Of a DNA stretch of 43,886 bases, positions 23,688 through 32,159 are shown piece by piece. A model generated the notes under the pieces. The model was not told where the DNA came from and made no database searches. It saw nothing but the letters and a program-made list of their open reading frames with translations. Each line of letters opens with the position of its first letter. Position 1 is the stretch's first letter. The stretch comes from a virus: IMG/VR virus record IMGVR_UViG_3300027730_000932, positions 1-43,886 of that record; one strand, given 5' to 3'. Both the position numbers and the translations under genes were made by a program.

Positions 23688-24308
23688 TTAAATTAAAAAC
23701 TGTTTATTTTCAAAAATTAAATTAGCCCATTTCTCGTCTTCTTTTAAATGGTGTTTTAGTGTAAAATTATTGGATTCAAAAAAATTTAAAATTTTATCAC
23801 ACTTACCTTCGTTTTCGTATAGATTTTCTTCATTTTTGGTTAAAAAACATTCCAGTTGTATTTCTTTAATGTTTTGTATATTATTACCTAATGATTTTAC
23901 AACATCTAAATCACTCCCTTGTGTGTCTATTTTTAAAAAACTTATAACTTTACCCAATAAGTCGTTTTCTATTAAAAATGTTGATAACTTATAAACTTTT
24001 ACGTTAATAACATTTACTTGGCGTAATGATACCTTTTTATCCCAATCATCTTTATACTTGGTAAATGGTTTTAGTGAACTAGTGTAGTGAGGTTCATTTA
24101 TATAAAAATCTTCTATACCGTCATTATTGTTTATTGCATAATTAAAAACTTTTATGTTTTTGTGATTTAATTCTAAAGATTTTAATTTTTCATATAAATG
24201 TGGTACGGGCTCAAAGGCAAAAATCATATTCTTTTCATCATATAAATATTGACGTAAAAATGATCCCTCATTAGCCCCAACGTCTATTATAATATTCATT
24301 TTTTTCAT
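23688..24308 (-). CDS. FkbM-family methyltransferase
   Basis: The 206-residue SAM-dependent methyltransferase has its SAM motif at the start: IIIDVGANEGSFLRQYL, then MIFAFEPVPHLYEKL. ISFLKIDTQGSDLDVVKSLG is the FkbM motif (KxDxQGxE-like), and IKEIQLECFLTK follows. FkbM enzymes mostly O-methylate sugars or polyketides. An alternative start is the second Met at 24299. It overlaps the next gene by ATGA. Context makes a glycan the likely acceptor. Confidence 0.88.
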   Translation of the reverse strand: MKKMNIIIDVGANEGSFLRQYLYDEKNMIFAFEPVPHLYEKLKSLELNHKNIKVFNYAINNNDGIEDFYINEPHYTSSLKPFTKYKDDWDKKVSLRQVNVINVKVYKLSTFLIENDLLGKVISFLKIDTQGSDLDVVKSLGNNIQNIKEIQLECFLTKNEENLYENEGKCDKILNFFESNNFTLKHHLKEDEKWANLIFENKQFLI

Positions 24309-25246
24309 AGTTTATTATTAATAATTTTATTTAATTCTTGATTACCAATTAACTCAGTTTTACTTCTGTTTCCAATTTTAAATTCTTCAATTTCATATAA
24401 GTTATCTGGACAAGCCAGTATAAAACCGTCGTATTGAAAAGATTCATTATCAAAATCACACGAACATAAAATTTTATATCCATTTTTTTTCAAAAAAGAA
24501 ATACACTCGTAATGAAGTGAATTACTGTGTGTGCTAATAAATAAATATTTTATTTTTTTCTCAGAAAGATAAGGTTGTATCATATCCAACATCTCAACCT
24601 CATATCCTTGAATATCGCTATGTAGTATATCTATTTTTTCTAAGTTATTTTTTAAAAAAAATGTTAGAGGGTTAAAATCAGATTTAGATATTTTACCCTG
24701 TATAAAATTTGGTTTTAATTCGTTAATTTCAAAATTTTTGATTCCGACTCTCATATTATTAGCGTCAGGTTCAATACAGTAAGATATAGAATCTTCAATT
24801 GTTTTCATAAACCATATTGAGTACATTGACCAGTAACTACCTAATTCAATCATAATAGAACCTTTGTTTAGTTTACTTAAAACTTTTTGAAATGCTCTTT
24901 CTTCGGATGGTTCGTGAACACCTAAATTATATTTTAATATCTCAATAAAGTTACCGTAATATTCAGTACTAAGTTTTATACCATTATGTAAAGTAATAAT
25001 TCCGTTTTCAACAGTACCTGCATTTTCTACTCTATTAATATACAAATTGTTTGGGTCAGATATAATATCTTTAAATCTATTAAAATTATCTTCAGGACTA
25101 TTAAATCCCCCTTTTAAGTTATTTATTGATTCATCTTCTAATAAATCAAAAATATTGTCCGTATAGAAGTCCTCGTCATACGTTTTTTCAGATGTGTTAT
25201 AGTTTTTAGAATTTAGTTTTTCTATTAAAGATTTGTGTGGATTCAT
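24305..25246 (-). CDS. FkbM-family methyltransferase, second copy
   Basis: The 313-residue protein has an N-terminal extension of ~110 residues (DEDFYTDNIFDLLEDES...) with no known motif. A methyltransferase core follows: GSIMIELGSYWSMYSIWFMK, then ISYCIEPDANNMRVGIKNF, and IDILHSDIQGYEVEMLDMI. The glycine-rich SAM loop reads ELGSYWSMYS rather than DVGANxG, a divergent form. It is more likely sugar-modifying than DNA-modifying, given the gmd/fcl neighbourhood. Confidence 0.82.
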   Translation of the reverse strand: MNPHKSLIEKLNSKNYNTSEKTYDEDFYTDNIFDLLEDESINNLKGGFNSPEDNFNRFKDIISDPNNLYINRVENAGTVENGIITLHNGIKLSTEYYGNFIEILKYNLGVHEPSEERAFQKVLSKLNKGSIMIELGSYWSMYSIWFMKTIEDSISYCIEPDANNMRVGIKNFEINELKPNFIQGKISKSDFNPLTFFLKNNLEKIDILHSDIQGYEVEMLDMIQPYLSEKKIKYLFISTHSNSLHYECISFLKKNGYKILCSCDFDNESFQYDGFILACPDNLYEIEEFKIGNRSKTELIGNQELNKIINNKL

Positions 25247-25281
25247 TTTATTATTATTTAAATGTTTATGTGGTTTTATTA

Positions 25282-25911
25282 TTATTTTACAAAAATTAAG
25301 TTTTCACCGTTTTGGTGTATTAAATTCATATTGAATTTTTGACAATAATTAACAAAAAGTTCTTTTTGTTTGCCATTAAACTCAACACAAACAACCTCAC
25401 AATTTACTTTGTTTAAATCAATTTGATTAAGAACTATATAATCCATTCCTTCAATATCAATACTAATTATGTTAAAACTTTGTTCCGTAAGATTGTATCT
25501 CTCTAAAAAAGAATTCCACGTTAAACAATCCACCTCGTGTTCTTCAAAAGTTACACCACTACGTCTCCACCTAATGGTTTCATCCATAATAAGAGTTGAT
25601 ACTAACCCCGTGTCCCTTAATCCAAGAAGATCGCCACTTTCATAAAATTTTAATTTACAATTTTCAGAACCCAACGCAACATTATAACATTTACTATTTC
25701 CTAAAACGTTTTCAACTAATTTATCAAAAGGTTTTTTTCCCGCCTCAACTAAAAAACCTTGCCAACCAAGATCCCTAAAAAATTTTGAGTTACTAAGGGT
25801 TATTCCATCATTTGCCCCAATTTCTAAAACAGTACCAATATAATCTGGTCCGTGTTTTTCCAAAATATAATCATTAATTATTTTGTCTTCATTATTTTGT
25901 CCGTAATACAT
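25282..25911 (-). CDS. FkbM-family methyltransferase, third copy
   Basis: The 209-residue protein opens MYYGQNNEDKIINDY, then GTVLEIGANDGITLSNSKFF and WQGFLVEAGKKPFDKL. NIISIDIEGMDYIVLNQIDL is the FkbM acidic motif. The QNNEDKII start and EIGANDGxxxSNS pattern are typical of FkbM enzymes in polysaccharide clusters. It is separate in sequence from the two copies next to it, so the three are not recent duplicates. The predicted role is methylation of a transferred sugar. Confidence 0.88.
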   Translation of the reverse strand: MYYGQNNEDKIINDYILEKHGPDYIGTVLEIGANDGITLSNSKFFRDLGWQGFLVEAGKKPFDKLVENVLGNSKCYNVALGSENCKLKFYESGDLLGLRDTGLVSTLIMDETIRWRRSGVTFEEHEVDCLTWNSFLERYNLTEQSFNIISIDIEGMDYIVLNQIDLNKVNCEVVCVEFNGKQKELFVNYCQKFNMNLIHQNGENLIFVK

Positions 25912-25913
25912 CT

Positions 25914-26594
25914 TTATTTAATATTAAAATTGTTTATAAATCTTTTTTGGTAAATGGTTTCATCACCACTTACATTGTTTTTTATGTAAGTTTCATCATA
26001 TTGATTATGTACATCTTTTGTAATATCTGGATGAAAATGTTTAATTATACAAGTATTAAAATATGTTTGTTTGTTTAAACTTTTAGCAACTAACATAAAT
26101 TCGTTGTCGGCATAAAAAGAAACATAACTAGGATGGTAAATGTAATTAAAACGTTCATAATATTTTTTACCCAAAATACTAAGAGTGTTTAAATCACTTC
26201 TATATCCATCATAATACCATAAAACACCATCAGTATCCGGGTAAAATTCATTCATATTATTTCTAATGATACTATCGTAACCTTTAACTTGTGGTATCAT
26301 ATCATCAGAAGCTAATAAAATAATATCATAATCATTATGTTTATCTAAATCTGAATTTACCGCCTCTATTTTTGTTTTAGAGTTACCAAAATAAAAAAAT
26401 AAATTTTTATAACTTTCTAATTTTTTTATAACAGATTCGTTATTCATTTCTTCGTCGTCTAAATCACAAGTAACAACAAATTTTGTATTATCAATATCGT
26501 CTAATAATTCATAATACTTATCAAGTACTTTAAAAAAAAGTTCTTTTCTTCCCCTTGTTGGAAACTTTATTAGTAGGTTAAATTTTTTTTCCAT
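25914..26594 (-). CDS. Glycosyltransferase (GT-A, family 2-like)
   Basis: This 226-residue GT-A-like protein starts FNLLIKFPTRGRKELFFKVL, then TKFVVTCDLDDEEMNNESV. The DYDIILLASDDMIPQVKGYD segment holds the acidic metal-binding motif (SDD). WYYDGYRSD and HPSYVSFYADNEFMLVAKSL fit acceptor-side residues. A terminal IKHFHPDI has His typical of GT2 enzymes. The first motif departs from canonical GT2, so family placement is tentative. Confidence 0.72.
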   Translation of the reverse strand: MEKKFNLLIKFPTRGRKELFFKVLDKYYELLDDIDNTKFVVTCDLDDEEMNNESVIKKLESYKNLFFYFGNSKTKIEAVNSDLDKHNDYDIILLASDDMIPQVKGYDSIIRNNMNEFYPDTDGVLWYYDGYRSDLNTLSILGKKYYERFNYIYHPSYVSFYADNEFMLVAKSLNKQTYFNTCIIKHFHPDITKDVHNQYDETYIKNNVSGDETIYQKRFINNFNIK

Positions 26595-26611
26595 TTGTAA
26601 CGTATTTTTAT

Positions 26612-27388
26612 TTATTTATTTTTAAATTTATTTTCCACTTTTTTTATGGTGTGTAGTACACAGGGAATCCCACCCCATAAAACTTTATTTGGGTACTCCC
26701 AGTTATCAAAATAATTAACTAACTTATTTATATTTTCTTTAAAATTAACAAATGCCGAACTGTTCTCTAATTTTAATCTAATGTTGTCTCTTATATACGA
26801 CCCGTGATGCATCTCAATATCATTTCTATTAAATATAACTGGATTAATAGAATTAGACATTCTTCTGGTTGGGTCTACTAAAACTGGTGATGGGTATCCT
26901 AAAATATATTTTGAGTTTGGATTTATTTTATAAATTAAAGACACGTAGTATTCTTCTGGAGGGTCTAATTGAAACTCCCAACTTTTATAATAAGTTTTCA
27001 TTTGACAAAATGACGAATCAAATCCATAACTATCAATTATTTTTTTGATAAACTTAAATTGTTCAATATCATAATACTCGTCAGTGTCCATAGACATATG
27101 ATGAGTACACCCATTCTTTTTTGATAATTCTAAACCAATGTTCCTTTTTGTGATTTCATTTGTGTGAGGACTTATACCAAAAGGTTCATACTTTTCAATA
27201 TGGTCAATTAATTTATTTGATAATAAAGTTTCTAATAAATCAACTAAAGTTTTATTACACTCATTACCCAGATTGGATTTTGTTTGATATACAACACTTA
27301 TGTAATCAACCTCACTTTTAATTTGTTTTATTGAATCTTCTAATAGTTCTTCCCCATCAAATACGTTATAACTTATTCCTAATTTCAT
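26612..27388 (-). CDS. Glycosyltransferase (GT-A, GT2/GT92-like)
   Basis: The 258-residue protein begins MKLGISYNVFDGEELLEDSI, then DYISVVYQTKSNLGN. The stretch ISPHTNEITKRNIGLELSKK is followed by CTHHMSMDTDEYYDIEQFKF, whose DTDEYY matches the DxD-E metal and sugar-nucleotide site of GT92-like and related transferases. A later MHHGSYIRDNIRLKLENSSA region is typical of the acceptor half. The acceptor is unknown. It lies in the sugar block without overlap. Confidence 0.78.
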   Translation of the reverse strand: MKLGISYNVFDGEELLEDSIKQIKSEVDYISVVYQTKSNLGNECNKTLVDLLETLLSNKLIDHIEKYEPFGISPHTNEITKRNIGLELSKKNGCTHHMSMDTDEYYDIEQFKFIKKIIDSYGFDSSFCQMKTYYKSWEFQLDPPEEYYVSLIYKINPNSKYILGYPSPVLVDPTRRMSNSINPVIFNRNDIEMHHGSYIRDNIRLKLENSSAFVNFKENINKLVNYFDNWEYPNKVLWGGIPCVLHTIKKVENKFKNK

Positions 27389-27407
27389 ATTTTTGTTTTT
27401 ATATTAT

Positions 27408-28919
27408 TTATTTACTTTGATAAAAAAATTTTTTTAATTCTTTAACGTGATTAATCATAAACGGATAAAGTAATTCCTTATAATCAATTATTTCTTTCTC
27501 GTTTTTTTCTGTGTCTTTTTTTCTTGTTTGACTTTCTAAATGGTAAGAAACTGAAGAACTATCACAATAATTAATATAACCCTTTATGATACATTTTGCA
27601 TTTAATTCCACATCTTCAAAACACGTTTGGTAACTCTCATTAAAAAATCCACAAGATTCAAATAAAGTTTTTCGTATCATCATTAACGCTGCGGTATTAC
27701 CAATAACCGGATTAACTCCTGTGGAATAATTATAATAATTTCTTAAACCAATGTGAGATAATTGTATAAGTTTGTTTGAGTCAAAAAAGGCCAATATCCC
27801 ATTATGTTGAATTGTACCATCCTCAAAATGAAGCCTAGCACCAACTGTTCCAGTTTTAGGGTAAGTTTTAAAAACCTTTAACATTCCATAAATAACATTA
27901 TTCAATATTTTAATATCGTTATTACAAAAAAGTAAAAATTCATATTCTTTACCAATATGGTTTTTAACTACATCATTATTTATTTTTGCAAAATTATAAT
28001 AGTCATATTCAATTAATTTTATATTCCCCATTGGGAGTATTTTTTCTTTTATCCATTCTTTTTCTTCATTTGTTGATCCGGTATCTGCAATGAAAACATC
28101 AAATAATTTTGAATCACATTGTTGGTAAAATGAATTAACACAATCAAATAACATTTGAGTATTACCTTTTGTTGGTATTATTATTGCAATCTTACCAACA
28201 TTTTTTATTTGTTTTGTTTTAATTGTTGGTACGTATGGAATCTCAGGTTTTAAATCTAGAGGTAAATTATTACCCCACTTCTCAACAAATTTTTCCTTAC
28301 TTTCCCAGAACTCTTGATTTGGTTGACCAACAGATTCGTGAGTAATTTCAAAAGATGAAGTCACCCCAATTTTTACTCCATCTATATAATTTGGAATACA
28401 AAATAAATGGTCATAAAAGTGAAATTTACCAATTGACTCGTCAAAGGTGTGTTTTATTTTTGTTTTATTAAACGAAATAAAAAGACCATCAATTGTTACA
28501 ACTGGAATTAAAAATGGTAATTTAGATGAGTATTTACTTAACCATTTATTATGACCTTTAGGGTGATGATAAACTTGTCCAACCATAGTTTGTTTTAATT
28601 TTTCCCAGTAAACTCCTGACTCAGGAAAATAACAAGAACCAGCCTTACCAATAATACCGTAGTCGGAGTTATCTTCAAAATCCCTTAGTAATTTTTTACC
28701 CCAACCTTTCTCAAGTTTAATGTCGTTATGACAACAAACTACAATGTCATTTATAGATTCACTAATACCTTTGTTATATAGTTTGGAAAGAGAATATTCA
28801 TTATGGTTAACATATTCTAATATCTGAATGTCTTTCACTCCAGAGGTTTCTAACAAATGTTGTTTAAATTTGTTATTGTAATCTTGGTCCTTGTGTGTTG
28901 AGTATACTATTGTAATCAT
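27408..28919 (-). CDS. Bifunctional-looking glycosyltransferase, two tandem GT2 domains
   Basis: The 503-residue protein has two GT-A domains. The N-terminal one (1-235) has MITIVYSTHKDQDYNNKF, LSKLYNKGISESINDIVVCC and HNDIKLEKGWGKKLL. The C-terminal one (about 245-500) has KIAIIIPTKGNTQMLFDCVN, DVFIADTGST, FLLFCNNDIKILNNVIYGML and the family-typical FFNESYQTCFEDVELNAKC. Both have an ND[IV]-type acidic motif in the metal site. Two domains suggest that it adds two sugars in succession or that one domain is structural. The stop overlaps dut by four bases (ATGA). Confidence 0.85.
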   Translation of the reverse strand: MITIVYSTHKDQDYNNKFKQHLLETSGVKDIQILEYVNHNEYSLSKLYNKGISESINDIVVCCHNDIKLEKGWGKKLLRDFEDNSDYGIIGKAGSCYFPESGVYWEKLKQTMVGQVYHHPKGHNKWLSKYSSKLPFLIPVVTIDGLFISFNKTKIKHTFDESIGKFHFYDHLFCIPNYIDGVKIGVTSSFEITHESVGQPNQEFWESKEKFVEKWGNNLPLDLKPEIPYVPTIKTKQIKNVGKIAIIIPTKGNTQMLFDCVNSFYQQCDSKLFDVFIADTGSTNEEKEWIKEKILPMGNIKLIEYDYYNFAKINNDVVKNHIGKEYEFLLFCNNDIKILNNVIYGMLKVFKTYPKTGTVGARLHFEDGTIQHNGILAFFDSNKLIQLSHIGLRNYYNYSTGVNPVIGNTAALMMIRKTLFESCGFFNESYQTCFEDVELNAKCIIKGYINYCDSSSVSYHLESQTRKKDTEKNEKEIIDYKELLYPFMINHVKELKKFFYQSK

Positions 28920-29473
28920 AATCCTGTACTTCCAAAACCTTTATCGGACCTATCTTTATCTTCTATGTTATTAACTTTAACCAGGTTAATCCATTTACCT
29001 GAAACTACAGGAGTAAGAACTGCCTGAGCAATTTTTTGATTCTTTTTAATATTAACAGGATGTTGATTAACGTTAAAGATAATAACTTTTATTTCTCCTG
29101 TATATCCTTGGTCAACAGTTCCTGGTGAATTTAAAACCATTAACCCTTCTTTAATTGCCAAACCACTTTTTGACCTAATTTGTATTTCGTAATTTTCTGG
29201 AATATCAAAATGAACTCCAGTTGGAACTAAAACTCTACCGAAAGGGTCTACATCAATATCTTCGGTTGAATATAAATCCATACCTGAATCTGTTGGGTAT
29301 GCGTATTGAGGTGTAATTGCGTTCTCATTTGAGAATGAGAACCTTAAATCCATTGTGGGTTGATAAATACCCATATCCTTCTCAAGTTGTTTAACATCAA
29401 GACCGTACTCCTCAATTATTTGATTGTAGTCAGTGTCCTCTATTGAATCTTCAAACAAATCTTCTATTCCCAT
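28916..29473 (-). CDS. dut: dUTPase (deoxyuridine triphosphatase)
   Basis: The trimeric dUTPase hydrolyses dUTP to dUMP, keeping uracil out of DNA and supplying dTMP precursor. Motifs in order: YPTDSGMDLYSTED (59-72), RSKSGLAIKEG (100-110), the PGTVDQGYTGEI (117-128) water/Tyr site, and the C-terminal P-loop-like RSDKGFGSTG. The acidic N-terminal ~45 residues (EDLFEDSIEDTDYNQIIEEY) are an extension absent from ordinary ~150-residue enzymes. All catalytic residues appear intact. It is embedded in the sugar block with 4-base and 1-base overlaps. Confidence 0.95.
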   Translation of the reverse strand: MGIEDLFEDSIEDTDYNQIIEEYGLDVKQLEKDMGIYQPTMDLRFSFSNENAITPQYAYPTDSGMDLYSTEDIDVDPFGRVLVPTGVHFDIPENYEIQIRSKSGLAIKEGLMVLNSPGTVDQGYTGEIKVIIFNVNQHPVNIKKNQKIAQAVLTPVVSGKWINLVKVNNIEDKDRSDKGFGSTGL

Positions 29474-30192
29474 TATTTTAATTCTTTTAATTTTTTTATA
29501 GTGTCAATCAAAACATTAACATCTTTTTCACAGTATTCTGAAATCTCGTCTAATTTATTTTCATTCCAGTAAGCGTGATGTACTTTATCTCCGGTTACTT
29601 CACCATCTTTTGGTGTTGGTATGTCAAGACAAACACACATAAGATCCAAAGAACCAATTGATGTATATGCTCCGTATTGCCATATTTCTTTAGTATCAAT
29701 TGCTTTTACTTCCCAAGGTTTTGTGTCATAAGAAGGAAGTATCTTTGAAGGCATAATTCCATTTATAATCATTCGTTTTGCTAACATTGGTATGTCAAAG
29801 TTTTTAAGATTGTGACCACAAAGATAAAAATCTAACTTGTGACATCTATCTAAAAGATTTCGTACATCACTTAAAAGTTTTTTTTCATCATCACCAGAAA
29901 AAGTTTGTTTTTTAATTTCACCATTGTCCATAACAAATGCCATAGAAACACATACTATTTTTGCGAACTCAGGAACCAAAGCCGCTCTTTTTACAAACAC
30001 TGTATTTTTTAATTGATTTTCATCTTGGTTGTTTGAATTATCTTCAGGAAATCTTTTTAAGAACCAATCAAAGTATTTGTTAAATTGTTCCGCAACTCCA
30101 GGATTATTTTCTTGACAAGTTTCCCAGTCCTTACATCCACCAACTGTTTCTATATCAAGAAACAAAATTTTTGTTATAGGTATATTAATCAT
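29473..30192 (-). CDS. DEDD 3'-5' exonuclease (PolB-exonuclease-like)
   Basis: The 239-residue protein carries an RNase H-like exonuclease core: KILFLDIETVGG (D13, E15), FYLCGHNLKNFDIPMLAKRM (Asp of the second motif), and SEYCEKDVNVLIDTIKKL (final Asp). This arrangement matches predicted 3'-5' exonucleases related to the proofreading domain of B-family polymerases (DNA_pol_B_exo2-type). It probably trims DNA ends in replication or repair. Its stop/start overlap with dut suggests a small nucleotide/DNA metabolism unit inserted in the sugar region. Confidence 0.88.
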   Translation of the reverse strand: MINIPITKILFLDIETVGGCKDWETCQENNPGVAEQFNKYFDWFLKRFPEDNSNNQDENQLKNTVFVKRAALVPEFAKIVCVSMAFVMDNGEIKKQTFSGDDEKKLLSDVRNLLDRCHKLDFYLCGHNLKNFDIPMLAKRMIINGIMPSKILPSYDTKPWEVKAIDTKEIWQYGAYTSIGSLDLMCVCLDIPTPKDGEVTGDKVHHAYWNENKLDEISEYCEKDVNVLIDTIKKLKELK

Positions 30193-30195
30193 AAA

Positions 30196-31410
30196 TTATT
30201 TTATTAAAGATTTGTAAAAAGATGCACGTTCTGCCGTCACAAAATTAAGATTATATTTAACACTTACCGTTTCATACAACCTCTCACCAAGATCAACAAT
30301 CATATTTGGATTGTCAACCAGTTTCTTAATATTTTTTGCCCAATCACTATGGTTATTACTTTCATTAACTAATAAAGCATTACCGTCAGTAAATTGTCCT
30401 TTATCTAATGCGTGTTTTAAATCAATGGTATATGGTCCAACATTTGAAGCGATTAGTGCTTTTTTATAGAACCCAGCCTCAATAACTTTTAATTGTGATT
30501 TCATTCTATTAAAGATGTGATTTTTAATAGGGGCTATTGATATATCAAACTTGGAATAGTTTTTTGCGTATGTGTTAACAGGACGAGTCCAAACACGAAC
30601 ATAATTTTCATTTTCAACACCAGAGTAATCATTCTCAACAAAAGTATTAAGATAATCTTTATATGTTGGTGTTATTATTTTATAATCATTAGTAAATATT
30701 TGTTCATATTTAACCCAAACGGTTTCTTCAGGTTTAATAGGTCTTTGAGTTTTTTCTCCTGTTTGTTGATTTATTTCGGTAATGGTTCCCCTTATATCAA
30801 ACCCACAAAGATAAAATTGTAACTTATCTTGTTGTTGTGATAGTTTTGAAACTGTTCCATCGAGTAATTTTAAATCGTGTAAATGTGATGAACCACCTAA
30901 CCAACCAACTCTAATTTTTTCTGAAGGTAATGTTGGTTCATTAAACTGTGGGTCACTTGGGTCTATTGCGTTTGGTAATACAATAACATTTTTATTAAAT
31001 TTTCTTATTTCATTGGCAAAAATTTCTGTTGTCGTAATAACATAATCAGCAACTTTTAAATTAGCAACAATTTTTTCGTGTAATTTATTTTGAATGATTA
31101 ATTGGTGAATTGGGTGTTCTTTTGTTGGTAACCAGTAATCATCTATATCACCAACAACAACAATCCCCATATCTTGTAATTGCTTAATAAGCATAGGTGT
31201 GTTATCGTAATCAGACCCAATTGTTCTATGGAAATGTACAATTTGATACTTTTTCCAAAAATTAATGTCATTTACATTTGGTTGATACTCAATATCCACA
31301 TGGAAATCATCCGGATACATATTCTGTAATTTAATGTGAGGGTCAGTTGACCTAAATTTACCAACACCTGATTGGTCTGAAGGGAGTACTAATACATTGA
31401 TTTTTTCCAT
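30196..31410 (-). CDS. GT-B glycosyltransferase (GT4-like)
   Basis: I chose the ATG at 31410 (MEKINVLVLPSDQSGVGKFR). The upstream frame to 31482 runs through the terminator and leader. The 404-residue product has an N-terminal acceptor-side domain (VHFHRTIGSDYDNTPMLIKQ, VVVGDIDDYWLPTKEHPIHQ). The C-terminal donor domain shows IRVGWLGGSSHLHDLKLL, ISIAPIKNHIFNRMKSQLKV, and IEAGFYKKALIASNVGPY, the EAG...K.A.I.S motif of GT4-type enzymes. It also has ANLKVADYVITTTEIFANEI, typical of the family. Specificity is unknown. Confidence 0.85.
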   Translation of the reverse strand: MEKINVLVLPSDQSGVGKFRSTDPHIKLQNMYPDDFHVDIEYQPNVNDINFWKKYQIVHFHRTIGSDYDNTPMLIKQLQDMGIVVVGDIDDYWLPTKEHPIHQLIIQNKLHEKIVANLKVADYVITTTEIFANEIRKFNKNVIVLPNAIDPSDPQFNEPTLPSEKIRVGWLGGSSHLHDLKLLDGTVSKLSQQQDKLQFYLCGFDIRGTITEINQQTGEKTQRPIKPEETVWVKYEQIFTNDYKIITPTYKDYLNTFVENDYSGVENENYVRVWTRPVNTYAKNYSKFDISIAPIKNHIFNRMKSQLKVIEAGFYKKALIASNVGPYTIDLKHALDKGQFTDGNALLVNESNNHSDWAKNIKKLVDNPNMIVDLGERLYETVSVKYNLNFVTAERASFYKSLIK

Positions 31411-31470
31411 AAAATAATAAATTCTATGGAAAATATACTTAAATATTGTAAATATATCAACCCATAAAAT

Positions 31471-31500
31471 AAAAAATCCCAAACTTAAAAAGAATGGGAT
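31471..31500 (-). terminator. Rho-independent terminator (leftward)
   Basis: On the bottom strand, ATCCCA (31500-31495) pairs with TGGGAT across a 17-base loop, followed by a T tract to 31471. It ends the 34446-31520 operon; the sugar block starts anew after it. Confidence 0.7.
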
Positions 31501-31519
31501 AAATTAATTTTAGGTAAAT

Positions 31520-32155
31520 TTATTTGGCGACTTTCTTAACACTCGTTAATTTACCTTCAAACAAATGTTGACCTACTTTAAATTTAAAAAGTTCGTTACT
31601 TTTTGATGTGGACTCAATTAAAAGACCGTTCTCTCTTAACACATCCTGAACAGTTTCTCTTACAATACTTTTAATATCATTAACATTAACAGAATTAACT
31701 GACGAATTTTGTTGTTGTTGTTTTTTAATCGGAGCATTTTCTATTAAACTACCATTTGGTTTTGTATTCATTAATCTAGATGCTCTTTCTATCAAATCAT
31801 CAGACAATGTTGCACTTGTATTAACTCCCATAGTTGGTTGTTGTATTGGGTGTTCCATCATTAATCTTTTTATTTCATCCGGTAATCTAGAGTTTTTAAT
31901 TGCATCCGTAGTTGGTAACCCAACAGGTTTAGTATTTTCTCTTGGTAATTCAGATAAATAAGGTTGTTGTGTTTGTTCAGATTCTTGTAAATATTCTTGG
32001 GGAACGTTATATTTTGCGTTAACTGGTTGATATTCCTCAACCACAGGACGGTCCATATTTACTGAACCTCCATTTCCTCTACCCATTTCATTATGTTTTT
32101 CCATAATTTTTTTGGATATCATTAATTTTTGTAAAAATTGGTCTTCGTTATTCAT
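31520..32155 (-). CDS. Hypothetical 211-residue virion-associated candidate
   Basis: A low-complexity protein: helical start (MNNEDQFLQKLMISKKIMEK), then a Pro/Gln/Asn-rich disordered region, then VNDIKSIVRETVQDVLREN and KFKVGQHLFEGKLTSVKKVA. The C-terminal part is well defined (helix plus beta hairpin). No enzyme motif is visible. It is the last gene of a five-gene operon of small proteins, probably structural or head-associated. Function not recognised. Confidence 0.55.
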   Translation of the reverse strand: MNNEDQFLQKLMISKKIMEKHNEMGRGNGGSVNMDRPVVEEYQPVNAKYNVPQEYLQESEQTQQPYLSELPRENTKPVGLPTTDAIKNSRLPDEIKRLMMEHPIQQPTMGVNTSATLSDDLIERASRLMNTKPNGSLIENAPIKKQQQQNSSVNSVNVNDIKSIVRETVQDVLRENGLLIESTSKSNELFKFKVGQHLFEGKLTSVKKVAK

Positions 32156-32159
32156 ATAA

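Noticed and set aside
18282-31410. The sugar block as a bacterial genomic island or prophage-host junction
   Set aside because: phoH, dut and phage sigma genes are interleaved with overlapping starts and stops, and base composition looks like the rest of the window, so it is part of the phage genome.
31411-31482. Upstream start (31482) for the GT-B gene
   Set aside because: The extra 24 residues cross the leftward terminator T tract; the ATG at 31410 begins a normal GT-B domain (MEKINVLVLP).
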